64,000 nucleotides of DNA from Pomphorhynchus laevis (GCA_012934845.2 WNNJ02002543.1:1-64000), one strand, 5' to 3'; positions 21,269 to 33,312 are shown, counted from the stretch's first letter. Notes: generated by a model not told the origin, from the letters alone. A program made the numbers and translations.

Positions 21269-21930
21269 TCAAGATCTTGACATTGAGACCGGTTGCAACA
21301 ATGTGGAGCGAGGTGATCTGAGGCTCATAGATACGCCACGCATGACGATACAACCAATTGTTCTTCGCAACCTTGCAATTTCGGCGGTGTATGAGCTGTA
21401 GTTTTTCAGAGCTAGCTTACGTGCAATACCTTGGAGACAACGGTTAGCATCGACACCAATACCTGACGAGCATGACAAAATGAATGGCAAGAAAATTGAA
21501 TGTTCAATTTCGCGAATTCTTTCTTCGTATTTTGCTATTTTTCGTGCTTGGTGGAAATCAAACAATGAACTTGATGATCTGGAGGCATTTGAGGGCGCAT
21601 GTATGTTAAATATACATATATCTAAGAAAGTGCGCTGGGTAGTACCTCCAAAAAGACCATTACATACTATGTATAGGCGAGCACACCTGTCCGTAGTTGT
21701 ACTCGATGCTTGAAAGGTGACATGTAAATTGAGTGGTTGAAGTGATGGCTCGATCTGCACGCCGGATGATACTTTTGTAATTTCCTTAGCAACATAATCA
21801 CGTACACAATTATGTCTGACGGTCGGGAGGTAACCATGTTTACATGACAGAGCGTGAGATAATGAGTTCGGTTGACCACATGAGCAATTTTTGGGAACGT
21901 CTCTGACGATCTGTCCTTACCTAGCGGCAA
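21269..21930 (-). pseudogene. RLE-D zinc knuckle and endonuclease, broken
   Basis: Two overlapping frames carry the C-terminus. The first (21667-21930) holds a shifted knuckle region; the second (21269-21760) holds the endonuclease with LFGGTTQRTFLDICIF and ARKIAKYEERI. The first catalytic Asp of the core (ARLDIVC in the sisters) is Tyr here (ARLYIVC), which should abolish cleavage. Both arms show the same change. Confidence 0.7.
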
Positions 21931-21954
21931 TAGCGTCTTTAAATACTGTGTTAT

Positions 21955-24222
21955 TCAGTACTGCGCCATTCGAGATCGAGGGATAAGCCGTGAGCCAGGC
22001 AGAAGCGCCGCTAACTGTTGCATGATCAATGCGTTTTGTAAGTGCTCGTTCAATTCAGAGTAGATTGACTGTCTGTGTAATTGGAACTGTGCTTTATTTG
22101 ACTGTGAAAACGTTGATCGGCAAATTGATTGTTGTTCCAAAATAACTTCGAAATCAAGATTGTTTACAAAAGGTTGGCAGAAAGTAAGCGACCTATCATA
22201 ATTCGTCTTCACAGAGTTACATGGGTCAAATATACCTAATCCGCCCAAACTCACTGGCAGTCTGACTAGCTCCCACAATATGTTAATCGGTACGGAATCG
22301 ATCATGAGTAAGTTGTCTATTTGAGAGCGCAGTTCATCCTTTAGTTTCTTGAACCAGAGAGGGTCACATGAGCAAGTACGTTGCACATAAGTCCAATTGT
22401 GTTGAAGTGATTTGGTTAAGCATGCATAAAATGTCTGCAGATCAGACTCGCCTATCTGGCAAAATTGCTTAAGCTTGTGTTGAATATCCGATACCTTCGA
22501 ACAAACAAATTGTGAGACGAACTTTTCAGTACCAATAGGAGCGCCAAGAACAGACACACCATCATTTGTGATTTCAACCCCTGATGAGTGAAATAATTCA
22601 TACATTCTTTGGTGAGTGAAGCCGTTGACAAAGGCCTTGCATTTCTTTGGATTAATATGAAATCCATATTTTGGACCGATGTCAGCTAAAAAAGCATATG
22701 CAGAGTTCACATCTTCGGGGCAACTAATAAAATTGTCATCATCAGCATACCAGTATTGGCGCATCATGGGAAACTTGTCCCTGACTTTGTGAATCATTGG
22801 TAGCGTTGCGGCAGCAAAAGCTGCCATGGCCAGTACATCACCCTGAGTAAATCCCTCCCGGCATTGCATTGTTTCATTGCTGATTATTATCTCAGGATTA
22901 TTACGATATAAGTTATGAAGTGTATTTGATAGTGCTGGGCATATATGCGACATATTTTTGAGTGCTAGACGTCTATTTATGCGGTTGAAAGCATTGTCTG
23001 CATCAATTGTCAACAGAACATGAGTCGGTTCTTTCTGCAGAACTGAACGTATCGAGTGTATCACGCATTCGGTGCCAGAACTCGTACCTGAGCAAGCCTG
23101 AAGGTTTCCACGTCCTTTTTGTAATTGGGGTTTAGCGATCGTAAGAATTGCCTTTGACATTATGCGGCGACTGACATCACCAACACCTATTGGTCGTACA
23201 CCATTCACTTTACTCAAGGCAATTAGACGACTAGAAGTAAGCGCCCGCATCGATTCAAGGGATGAGTTTTGTGTAGCTAAATGTCGAGCAAACAGAGCGA
23301 GTGCATCCGCAAGCTTCTTCGATTCAGCACCGAAAGAGTTTAGCATCGTGTACCATGCCTGAGCATCAAGTCCAGATGGTCCAGCGCCGCCCTTGATGAG
23401 TTTACTTGTAGCAACGATTGTATCTGCATCAATATCATCAAACAAAGATGGGTGAAACTCAGAGCCATGAAACACATCCTCACTTAGTGTGACATCGGGG
23501 TCAGCTTCTTTAGCGCGCGGGTGTTTGTCTTGAAGTAGTTGAAACACTGTCTTTGAGCATATTTTATCATCGGGTTGAAGTAAACTGCCGGTGTGTTCTG
23601 AATCGTTAAGAGACCTCATAGCCGAGGACAATTTCCCAGATCTGACTTGGTTTACGAAACTCTTTTTCCAATCGCAGGGCATTCGATCATCTTTTCGTAA
23701 GGAGCGTTGACCCTGGAGAAAAGACGCCTCCTTGAACAATTCTTCGTAGAGCCCATCAGACCATAGCCTCATTCTCCGTGTAATAGACATGCAAACTGTT
23801 TTGCGATCATTACGCTTTGTACGTTGTAAAATCAAATGTCCCAAGACAATCGCTGTCATTATTGTATCAGATTCGGCGCAAGAATCTGTATATATTCTTG
23901 CTAGCTCATTTATAAAATCTCGAGATGCATTGCATTTTTGTAGACGGCATAGGTTCGGGATCCATTTGATTACATCCTCATAAATTGTACGAATTGTGCA
24001 ATGTGATTTAATTGTGGTTGGAATTGTTGGCGGCGAAATGTTGTTATTTTCCGAGTTAGGGTTCTCAAAAATGAGATCACTCAAAGTACGATTTTCGCAT
24101 TTGAGAGCAGCGCAGTTTATGCATCTCTTGTGATTTCGTGCGCATTTGCATCCCTTACACTTTGCGCTGGGTCCGTTGCACGAACAGCACTTCATGTAAA
24201 TGGCTGGCTTTCCCTTTGGCAT
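21955..24222 (-). pseudogene. RLE-D N-terminal and RT part, 755 codons
   Basis: It starts MPKGKPAIYMKCCSC with the Cys-rich module at residues 12-44 (CCSCNGPSAKCKGCKC ... CINCAALKC). RT motifs are GGAGPSGLDAQ, RPIGVGDVSRR, TIDADNAFNR (motif A), GFTQGDVLAM (motif B, with Val in place of the usual Pro after the Asp), YADDDN (motif C) and GFHINPKK. The frame is open to 21955 and then shifts, so RT and endonuclease are no longer joined. Confidence 0.8.
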
Positions 24223-24430
24223 ATTGAAAGTTGATTATTCTTTTTCTCTTTGTATGTTATTTTATTGTGTATATTAATATTGTATTTTAGATTTTAAGTG
24301 TTTAACAATCAAGACAATTTTAGCAAGTCATAATAATACAATAATTTATTTAACGTGGCAAATGCTTGCAAAATGCAGGCTGACATGACCACAAACAAAC
24401 AAAAAAAAGAACATCAAAGGTCACAGGTAA

Positions 24431-27364
24431 TTAGTTAATTGTTGAAATAAAATTGGATTTGGCGTTTGAAGTACGGCATAGATGTTGATTGGCGGATATG
24501 AATAGGCAGTTGATTCCACGATAGAGGAGCAGCCACAATGAAGGAGCGGAGTCCAAAGGAGGTAGAGTAGTTTGGGACATGTAAAAGAAGGGAATTACGG
24601 GAACGCAGAGCACAATACACAGTACGAGAATTGTCGAGAAAAGGAAGGTTGAGAAATGAAGGGTATGAGAAGTTATAAGGCGAAAAGCAATGATAAGAAG
24701 ACGAATTTGAACACGACAATAAATGGTAGGCCAATCAAGAGAAACAATATAGTGGGATGTATGATCAAAACGACGAAGACGGAGGATAACTCGGACGGCA
24801 GCGTTGATGATGCGTTGTAAAGGAAGAAGAGTGGATTTAGGTGAGTTGGAAAATAGACTAAGACAGTAATCAAGTCTTGAGAAAAGAAGAGAAGATATTA
24901 GAGTCATACAAGAAGGGAAATCGATCAATCTACGAACTTGACGGAGGTTGCGGAGTATCAAGGTAGATGAGCGTACTTTATCTCTAACGAAAGGTTTAAG
25001 TGAAAGTCGGTTGTCGAAATGAAAGCCTGGGAAAACGAGATTATCAACGATAGGAAGAATTGTAGAATTTAGTGATACGGAAGGAGGTTCTACGCCGAAG
25101 CTTCGAGGTAAGATCCACATAATTTTAGATTTATCAGGATTCAGATAAAGGCGAAGGGAAGAAAAATGATTGGAAATTGAGACATGACAGATGGAAACAG
25201 AAACACTAAGATCATGAATACGATAAGCATGACAGATGGAAACAGAAACACTAAGATCATGAATACGATAAGCAGGTGCGTGAGCATAGATTAGAATGTC
25301 ATCAGCATATTGCATAACATGGACGTTAAATTTATGAGAAATCGAAGACAAGTCACCGAGAAGAGAGAAAAGCATAGGGCCTAATACGGAGCCTTGTGGA
25401 ACACCGGTCGGGATGGATGAAGAATGGGAGAGAGAAGAGTTAGAATAGACGCGAAATGTACGGTTTGACAGATATGAAGAAAACCATGATACAGTGGGTA
25501 AAGAGAAGCCATAATCATGACGAAGGCGATGTAGAAGAATCGAGTGATCGACGATGTCAAAGGCAGACGATAGATCAAGAGAAACTATGACACTACATAA
25601 TTTATGATCGCGCGATATGAGTAAGTCGTTATAAACTTTAAGACATGCAATTTCGGTAGAGTAATTAGAGCGAAAAGCGGCTTGGAAGGGAGGAAATAAG
25701 TTAGAGGAATAGAGATATGTATTAACTTGCTTAAGAACGAGACGCTCAAGGAGTTTAGAGAGGGTTGGGAGAAGTGAAATAGGACGGTACGAAGATGGTA
25801 GTGAGGAGTCGAGAGATTGCTTTTTGATGAGAGGACGAACAGTGGCGCATTTCCAGATGGAAGGAAATGTACGGCTACGGATGGACGAGTTGAACAATGT
25901 GGTTAGGAAGGATGAGATAGAGGAGCAGATATTTTTAAGCAAGTGAGTTTGAATTGGGTCAGAAGGAGAGGTTTTATTAGGTAATGACAGCAGAACCGAA
26001 GAAACTTCATCAGACGAAACGGGAAGAAGATGGAATAGTTCTGGGAAGGAAGTATCTAAAGAGAAGAGTGGGTACAAGGGGGCTACGGGTAGTAGGGAAA
26101 GTAAATTAGATAGCTTAGTTTGTAGATAAGAAGAAAATTCATCAGGATTTATATTACAAGAAGTAGATGATCGTGAAAGAATTGAGTTTAAGATTTTCCA
26201 ATGAGATTTAGAGTTGGAAGATGACTCGAGTTGATTTCGCCAAAAGATAGTACGTTTAGTACGTATAAGAAGGAGATGTGAACGGCGTAGAGAAAAGTAG
26301 AAATCGCGGAGATTTGGAGGGAGTGAGTTGGGAGAACGTTTAAGAAAGCGATTATACACACGAAATAAGTGACGGAGTCTACGCTTAGAAAGACTACAGT
26401 CAGAATCGAACCAGGGAGAATGGCGCAAGCGCTGAGAGCGTCGGAGTCGAATAGGCAGAAGTTTATTGATAATAGACATAAGTTCAGAATCAAACAGAAT
26501 GCAGAGATCATCTGGAGAGAGATAGTTAAGAGGAAGTGAAAAGAGTGAAGAATTGAGTAAGGCTGTGCAGAGAATAGGGATATCGAGAAGTTTCCAGGGT
26601 CGACTTGGTGTGGATATTGGTGGAGGCGGAGAAGGAGGACGGGGACGAGTAAGAGTAAGAGTGACAACGAAGTGATCGGACAAACCGGGATCAGTAATTG
26701 TCAAGGAAGTATAGTCATTGAAGCAGATAGGGACAGCAATGATGTCGAGAGCACCGCCGAGAATATGAGTTGGGCTTGTTGAAAGTAATTTATAGTTAAA
26801 ATCAGAAAAAAGATTTGTTAAAGTGATAGAGTCAGAGTCAGCCGGGCGATCAAGACGAATGTTAAAGTCACCGAGAACAAAAGAAGGAGTATAAGACAAT
26901 GAACAGTGAGACATAAGATCTGCAAGGTTGTTAAAGAAGATACGTGAGGGGGCAAATGAACCTGGACGGTATACAATCACAAGTTCCAGGGGAAAGGAGT
27001 TGATAATCTGCATATGAGTAATTCGAACGAGGTGTAACGGATGTTAACGTTAATTTTACGTAAAGACAATGGCGGACGAGCAATGGCAACAATACCGCCA
27101 TGGTTAGAAGCAGTAGATGTATGATAGGCAATTGGACGAGCTGATTCAACCAGAGCGACATAGACGACGAATAGCAAGATCGTCGGAGTCAGAGTGCCAG
27201 GATTCGGTAATGCAGAGAATATCGATGGATAATTGATCGAAGATATCGAGAAGCATATCAGCTTTATGAAGAATGGAGCGAGTGTTGAATAGACTAAGAC
27301 GAAAAGTATGCTTAGGAGCGAGATTGACTAGCGAAGAAGACAAGGGAGAGAGATGGGACGACAT
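24431..27364 (-). pseudogene. ORF2 of L2-3, three frames
   Basis: The N-terminus (MSSHLSPLSSSLVNLAP, from 27364) with FNTRS and CITESW lies in one frame. From about 27013 an 860-codon frame holds GDFNIRLDRP, SDHF, the basic linker, RT motif A (SAFDIVDHS), motif B (GVPQGSVLGP) and motif C (QYADDILIYAHAP). The last 100 codons have shifted again near 24650. A 45-base tandem duplication at about 25185-25274 adds AYRIHDLSVSVSICH once more just after motif C without breaking the frame. Confidence 0.8.
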
Positions 27365-27399
27365 CGAATTTTTGGCCTTGTGTGTACAACGTGCAAATT

Positions 27400-27957
27400 T
27401 CCGCTGATTTGACGTATAGATAAGGATGACTCGCCGTTTGTTTCACGTCGATGTTTCTCAATGCGAGCTCAATTGAGCTGGGCAATATCAGAAGAGGAGC
27501 GGTCAGGAAAGATACGGCAAGTAGATGAAGTGGTAATAAGTTTAAAACGTTGGGAGAGTACAGAAGAGGCATGTGAACTATGTCGGAAAACGATTTTTAA
27601 GAGTGGAGGACTGAGATGATTGGATTTAGTTGATTTGTTTAAACGGATCAAAGATACAGGAGCGATATTATTGAAGAGGGATGGATTATTATCAGGAAGA
27701 ATGGTTGCTAGGATAGACCTGAAAGCAGATACATCATCATCGAGGCGACATTGAGGAGAAGCAGATTCGGAAACCTTTAAATTAGATATGATAATGCATC
27801 GATCGCGCGAAGGAAAACGATTACGTAGTGGTGGACGGAAAGACCTGGTAGCAGTAGAGGCAGAAGAGCAGATAAACGTAGGAATGACATGGCTGCTAAG
27901 CGAAGATTTAGATAGTTTGGAGCAAGCTATCTGATGATAGACAACTGCTATCATCAT
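27400..27957 (-). pseudogene. ORF1 remnant of L2-3 (RRM-like part)
   Basis: It reads RDRCIIISNLKVSES, then DDDVSAFRSILATILP, then LLKIVFRHSSHASSVLSQ and CRIFPDRSSSDIAQLN. This corresponds to 890-1300 of L2-1 and is better preserved here. It is the nucleic-acid-binding half of the CR1-type ORF1. Confidence 0.6.
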
Positions 27958-28345
27958 CAGGATAAAACTATTAAAAATTTTACTCTCTCCACTAATAAAT
28001 AAAAATGAAATGAAATTTTTGAAACATAAAATGTAAAATGAGGTAGCAATATTTATTTGTGGTAGATGCGCCGCACAAATTTGAAAAAGTCAATAGTGTT
28101 CCGCCATGCAAAGTCAGAAATCACTGCTTATATGTATAAACACTTCCCAAGCAGCAATTTAGTATGACTACGAAAATAAGCATTAGATCAATTTTAGCTT
28201 TTTTCCCGAGAATCAATTTAACAAAATAACTTAATTAGTAAATTTTCGCCAATGCAATTGGCCTATTAAGACTAAACTTTTTCATGAGCTTAAAGCAATA
28301 TATTATTTTTTCAAAATATATATAATTGACTATATTTTAAATGAC
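27958..28345. other. No gene seen
   Basis: AT-rich sequence after the 5' end of L2-3. The block ATCACCATCAGGATAAAA of repeat X has a loose echo here (ATCATCATCAGGATAAAAC at 27950-27968). I see no open frame with recognisable content. Confidence 0.5.
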
Positions 28346-28700
28346 TATATTGCTGCTGCGATCAAAACTTTCCCAGCAGGTTCAGCAGGAGAACTTGACG
28401 GCCTTCGTCCTCAACACCTTAAGTACATGACAAGTTCGCTTAAAGGCGCCGCTGGGCAGCAGCTTATAGCTTCGATGACGGACTTCAGAAACGTGCCTGG
28501 CTGGTAGAGTCCCGCCAAATGCGGGGCCAGTCTTGTACGGTGCATCGCTATGTGTACTAGCTAAAAAGGGAGGAGGTGTAAGACCTATAGCAGTTGGCTT
28601 CACACTTTCAGTCTTGTAGCGTTGGCCGCCTGTCGCGCTGTGAGGTACGAGGCAGTCGCGATATCCTCTCTGGAAGAGAGGATATCAGGTTAGATTGACA
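28346..28700 (+). pseudogene. Worn RT fragment of an R2-like LINE
   Basis: Translation gives FPAGSAGELDGLRPQHLK and, one frame on, LAKKGGGVRPIAVGFTL. These are the two fingers segments that precede motif A in the RLE lineage (compare GAAGPSG and RPIGIGE of RLE-B), but from a different subfamily. Nothing of motifs A to C is left. Confidence 0.55.
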
Positions 28701-28884
28701 TATTAGGCCTTGACACAGTTTTAGAGTCACTACCGTACATAATTATGGAGCCACACAATCTCCCACACTAATACCGACTTGAGGTGCTTTCATGGGCAAG
28801 GATTTATAGATTAGCGATATCATGGATGTTTGCGGTTTACTTCCGGGCATCTCCAGACGCCATTCGCCAATCTTCACTCGGGTC

Positions 28885-29945
28885 TGTTAGATTGTGACAG
28901 AAATGCAGAGCAATAAGGTCGCCATTATGCGTTTATTAGTCTTCCTCTCCGATGTTACCGGCATCAACATTAGCCGAAGAATAGTTTTATCCAAGAAAAA
29001 AGTTGTATCATGTCCAAAAGATCTGCGCCCTACTTCGATACAAAACTCCCTAATTTCCATCTACGAAAAAGCGCTTGTACGTAGAATCCTCGACAATTTA
29101 AATGGGCGTAAATTAATCCTACCAAGTTTCTATGGATTTTTCAAAGGTCGCTCGGTCGACTCGATAGTTGGTGAAGTGTATCGGTTCTGTCAAGACAACA
29201 GTCATCAGCTCGTTGTGGCTGTTTTCATTGATTTTTCCGCTGCATTTGACCGCACTTCCATTCTTTTTATTCTCTTCTCTTAGGTCTCTCGGGTTGCCTA
29301 CGAGAATTGTTAACATGGTAGAGATACTGATGTACACCAAGCGGCTCTTTTATGAAGTCGACCCTGATGCTTGACAGTTCTACCCTATTACAGATGTGCC
29401 TCAAGGATCCCCACTTTCTCCAATCTTGTATCATGCTGCTTCTATCGTACTATTTAGGACATTTAAACGCGATCAACATCTAGTGGTATACGCTGATGAT
29501 ACCACATCCATGTTTTCTGAAGCAGGTGCATAGATGTAGTCTCGGATATCAGCTGTTTCTTTTTAAGATTAGAATACCAGTTATCCACGTCCAATCTTAT
29601 TTTTAACTCCTCTAAATCGCAGGTGGTTGTATTTAATGGTGCCCCTGCGACAAAAAAAACTAAAGAGACAAGCAATCTAAGCTCTTTCTTCCATATTGAA
29701 CAATCAACCACTCCGTGCCTTTACACGTCGAGTAAAATACCGGGGGTGTACCATTACGATTAAATGGTCGACAGGAACAGACTTGATTAAATTTAAAATT
29801 TACTGAAGAAAGCTAGATGGGCCCTGAAACGGGCCCAGCATCTGTCAGAACGTGAGATAACTCAGGTGCGCCTCTAGGGTACCTGAGTTGGAGGGATCCT
29901 CCTGATTTGGAGGGATCTAATCCTCCTTGTCCGTTGCTATAAGAA
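28885..29945 (+). mobile_element. I/Jockey-like LINE, RT fragment
   Basis: It reads DLRPTSIQNSLISIYEKAL, GFFKGRSVDSIVGEVYRFC, VAVFIDFSAAFDR (motif A), VPQGSPLSPILY (motif B) and VVYADDTTSMF (motif C) across several frames. It then continues with FTRRVKYRGCTITIKW, equivalent to the thumb of the copy at 63046. Both ends are truncated. Broken in several places, so old. Confidence 0.7.
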
Positions 29946-30169
29946 GACGACAAAGACCTATTTTGACGATAATTGTTTTCTGTCATTCTTTTTTAGTATC
30001 TTTATTAGCCTTTTTTGCTATTCCTATTAAACCTCTAAAGTTGTTGTATTTAAGGAAAGCGTGGTTATTTTTTTACGAAACGTGGCTAAAGAAGGTGTGA
30101 CGATTTCTTAGACATCGGCTGAATAAGTTCCTTTAAAAATTCAACCTACTTTTTTTTCAAACCTGTCAC

Positions 30170-31080
30170 ACAATTAAGTTACTTATATTTACAAAATGTG
30201 GTTTTACCATTTTTAAAGCTATAATCGGCATCGTCTTTCTTCTTACCCGCTCCCTCAACTTTACTATTAATCCAACATGGTGTAGTTAATTTACTAAAAT
30301 TTCTCAATGGAGAATATCTTCTTAACAGGTACAGAAAAGTATCTCGTAAGACATTCCACGAGTATTCAACACCAAGGATATGCGCGTTTGACCGCACTGC
30401 ATACTGTAGAGATTGTCCAATCTGAGCAAGATCTGCTTTAAACGGGTTTACTACGTGGTGGGCCACATTTTTGTCGCGCTGAATCTATATTTAGGTGTAT
30501 TTTTAAAACTACATAGTCTGAAGAGCCAATGGGATACATATAAAGACAAGTCAAATATGGAGCTCGGCAAAGAATATTTAATGGAGGAAAAATATGCTGT
30601 GTAAGAGACAAATCATCTATGCAGTTGAGTAAATTAGATGTCTCCGGATCTGATCATATTGCGATATACTATTCCACTCTACTCTTGGCATATTTAAATG
30701 ACCTAGTATAAGTATACTATCTCCAACAAATTTCTGAAGCAGAGCAATAAAGCATGTGTTGCCTGAACATGGACTGCAATAAATAAATATCATAATAGTT
30801 GGTAATTGTCCACATAATTCCATTATTATTGCCTCATTATTGTTTAACGAATCGACATAAATTTGTAGCACCGTAAAAAGTTCAATCGATGCGAACATAT
30901 GTAATGATGCTCACGCCTCTCTTTGTAGTTCTATCACTTATATAAAATTCGTATCCATGATCGGATATTTTATTGTCAGCTATAGAAGTACTGAGCCATG
31001 TTTATTTGAAAACTGTCAAAGAGGATTTATATTGATTTAATACATATGTAATTTCATCAAACTTATAAAACAAGCTACGT
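30170..31080 (-). pseudogene. LINE AP-endonuclease fragment
   Basis: From right to left the minus strand reads TWLSTSIADNKISDHGYEF, TTKRGVSIITYVR, FIYCSPCSGNT, ILILGHLNMPRVEW (GDLNMP motif with Gly-His) and, after a frame change, RRYSPLRNFSKLTTPCWIN. This is the endonuclease and the start of the linker to RT. No RT follows. It is a dead remnant of a CR1/Jockey-type LINE that differs from the others in the window. Confidence 0.6.
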
Positions 31081-31089
31081 ACATTAGAA

Positions 31090-31640
31090 TACAATACAAC
31101 GAAACAGATTTATCAGTGTTGTTTATCAGCCCATCATTTGTATAAGCAGTTGATATAGATATTTCCAAGCACCGATCTACATGGCAACAATTTAAAGCAT
31201 ATACACAACTATTATACTTCATAATCATTCAATAACTCCTTGAAGAGTGAGTATATCTAGGGATTAAATAGGCCTTTTTCCATTGAATTTGCAAACACCT
31301 CTGCACAACCTGAAAATTTTGGATCATGAGATTGGATTCACATTCCTTGTTTCATCGAATAAACTCTCTTTTAGCGTCTAAAAGCTTTTTTCCATATTCA
31401 AAATCTAGGTTTCGAAGGATATTAATACCGTACCTCCTAATCGAAAATAATTGTGAAGTATTATATCAGCGATCTTTATATAGTTGAATACAATCTTGAG
31501 AAGGCGATGTTTCTTTATGGCTGAATTACATGGCTTACCAATTCTAAAGCCGAATGTACTTGCATTTTAGACACTTATTCTAAAGAAAAGCTTTGAAAAA
31601 TTACTAAAATAATTATACTTTTTTAATAATACGCTTTTAC
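31090..31640. other. No gene seen
   Basis: AT-rich sequence between the endonuclease remnant and a hairpin. Only short chance frames are present. Confidence 0.5.
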
Positions 31641-31649
31641 AAAATATTC

Positions 31650-31726
31650 TGTCACAAATCTACAATTACAGAGCTTCCTGTAATTGTAGATTTAATTGGA
31701 AGCTCTGTAATTGTAGATTTGTGACA
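31650..31726. repeat. Perfect 29-bp inverted repeat
   Basis: 31650-31678 (TGTCACAAATCTACAATTAC...) is the exact reverse complement of 31698-31726, with a 19-base loop that itself repeats TGTAATTGTAGATTT. It may be a foldback remnant or a template-switch scar. No coding content. Confidence 0.8.
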
Positions 31727-31875
31727 TAGAATTTTTTGAAAAAGTGTGTGAAACGCGAAACTAGTAAAATAACGTTGTAAATTGTTGTCATCTTTTAACC
31801 ACCAGTTTATTGAAAAATTTGGAATATATAAACGAATCATGGGTGATCCTGGAAGACAGTTTAGCATACAACCAA

Positions 31876-31878
<3 letters not shown>

Positions 31879-31938
<60 letters not shown>
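31879..31938. repeat. (TA)n microsatellite
   Basis: About 30 TA units border the left end of the 380-bp satellite array. Frames that read as Tyr-Ile repeats come from it and are not genes. Confidence 0.95.
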
Positions 31939-31940
<2 letters not shown>

Positions 31941-32072
31941 TAGTATATATATATAATAGTGCACAGATGTGCTGAGTAAACAACGGTCCAGGATTTCTTA
32001 CGAAATACGTAATTTATACTAAATGATGTTGCTTGATAGACTGGACTTCGATTCACGACTTTCAATCACCAT

Positions 32073-32173
32073 GTCACTTCTAGACGACCACTTCAACATC
32101 GAAATGATGAGTACCAGGCAACACTCATCAGTAGAATGAGGTACACACTGGTCGTTTCGGTTGCCTGTGTGAC
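32073..32173 (-). ncRNA. Hammerhead-ribozyme-like block, satellite unit 1
   Basis: Read 5' to 3' on the minus strand, the order is GGCAAC-C-GAAAC-GACCA, then TTCTA-CTGATGAG-T-GTTGCC, then TGGTCG-TC-TAGAA. CTGATGAG, CGAAAC and GTC are the hammerhead core. GTTGCC/GGCAAC would be helix II, CGACCA/TGGTCG helix III and TTCTA/TAGAA helix I. The catalytic CTGATGAG strand lies inside the loop of helix III, so the boxes must combine across units or fold unusually. Self-cleavage is inferred, not shown. Confidence 0.5.
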
Positions 32174-32452
32174 ATTATAAATAAAGGCGTTTCCGACACT
32201 TTGATAATTGACTGATGCTTACGCTCTTTACCAGATCTAGTTGCTGTGCGGACCATCCTTAAACACTAGGCAGAGGTTGTTGCTGAATTGTCGTTGCATT
32301 CGTTGGATCATTAATGGATACCGCATGTATAATAGTAGTGCACAGATGTGCTGAGTAAACAACGGTCCAGGATTTCTTACGAAATACGGCATTTATACTA
32401 AATGGTGTTGCTTGATAGACTGGACTTCGATTCACGACTTTCAATCACCATG

Positions 32453-32553
32453 TCACTTCTAGACGACCACTTCAGCATCGAAATGATGAGTACCAGGCAA
32501 CACTCATCAGTAGAATGAGGTACACGCTAATCGTTTCGGTTGCCTGTGTGACA
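32453..32553 (-). ncRNA. Hammerhead-like block, satellite unit 2
   Basis: The core boxes CTGATGAG, CGAAAC and GTC are all intact. Helix III now reads CGATTA against TGGTCG, which still pairs through two G-U pairs. Helices I and II are as in unit 1. Confidence 0.45.
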
Positions 32554-32832
32554 TTGTGAATAAAGGCGTTTCCGACACTTTGCTTAATTGACTGAGGCTT
32601 ACGCTCTTTACCAGATCGAATTGCTGTGCGGACCATCCTTAAACACTAGGCAGAGGTTGTTGCTGAATTGTCGTTGCATTCGTTGGATCCTTAATGGATA
32701 CCGCATGTATAATAGTAGTGCACAGATGTGCTGAGTAAACAACGGTCCAGGATTTCTTACGAAATACGGCATTTATACTAAATGGTGTTGCTTGATAGAC
32801 TGGACTTCAATTCACGACTTTCAATCACCATG

Positions 32833-32933
32833 TCACTTCTAGACGACCACTTCAGCATCGAAATGATGAGTACCAGGCAACACACATCAGTAGAATGAGG
32901 TACACGCTAATCGTTCCGGTTGCCTGTGTAACA
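32833..32933 (-). ncRNA. Hammerhead-like block, satellite unit 3, core altered
   Basis: The helices are as in unit 2, but the GAAA box reads GGAA, so this unit is probably inactive. Confidence 0.4.
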
Positions 32934-33212
32934 TTGTGAATAGAGGCGTTTCCGACACTTTGCTTAATTGACTGAGACTTACGCTCTTTACCAGATCGAA
33001 TTGCTGTGCGGACCATCCTTAAACACTAGGCAGAGGTTGTTGCTGAATTGTCGTTGCATTCGTTGGTTCCTTAATGGATACCGCATGTATAATAGTAGTG
33101 CACAGATGTGCTGAGTAAACAACGGTCCAGGATTTCTTACGAAATACGGCATTTATACTAAATGGTGTTGCTTGATAGACTGGACTTCGATTCACGACTT
33201 TCAATCACCATG

Positions 33213-33312
33213 TCACTTCTAGACGACCACTTCAGCATCGAAATGATGAGTACCAGGCAACACTCATCAGTAGAATGAGGTACACACTGGTGTTTCGGTT
33301 GCCTGTGTAACA
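33213..33312 (-). ncRNA. Hammerhead-like block, satellite unit 4
   Basis: CTGATGAG, CGAAAC and GTC are present, with helices GTTGCC/GGCAAC and TTCTA/TAGAA. The helix III 5' strand is one base shorter (CGAAACACCA). A fifth, partial unit ends at 33667 before its GAAA box. Confidence 0.4.

Larger units (their letters stand above)
16012..22555. repeat. Left arm, inner part, of the large inverted duplication
   Basis: Each position p pairs with about 58044 minus p on the right (58043 beyond the homopolymer near 18060). Open frames of 247, 268 and 317 residues correspond with between zero and one residue change. Identity is therefore far above 99%, which indicates a very recent event, ongoing gene conversion or an assembly fold-back. 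Confidence 0.9.
21176..24333 (-). mobile_element. RLE-D: full-length but broken R2-like LINE (left)
   Basis: The 5' UTR lies at 24223-24333, next to the tail of L2-3. The ORF begins at 24222 and the 3' end meets LINE3 near 21176. The inner breakpoint of the inverted duplication (about 22555) falls inside this element, so only its 3' half is present in the right arm. Its coding breaks are shared by both arms in the duplicated part. Confidence 0.8.
24334..27957 (-). mobile_element. L2/CR1-group LINE, copy 3 (L2-3), 5'-truncated in ORF1
   Basis: The 3' end faces left (TATTA tail at about 24334-24350, with a worn stem-loop at 24364-24380). ORF2 spans 24431-27364 and part of ORF1 spans 27400-27957. 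The first Cys module of ORF1 is missing, so the copy is truncated there. Confidence 0.85.

Noticed and set aside
31652-32065. 137-residue open frame on the minus strand
   Set aside because: Most of it is Tyr-Ile repeats from (TA)n joined to satellite sequence.
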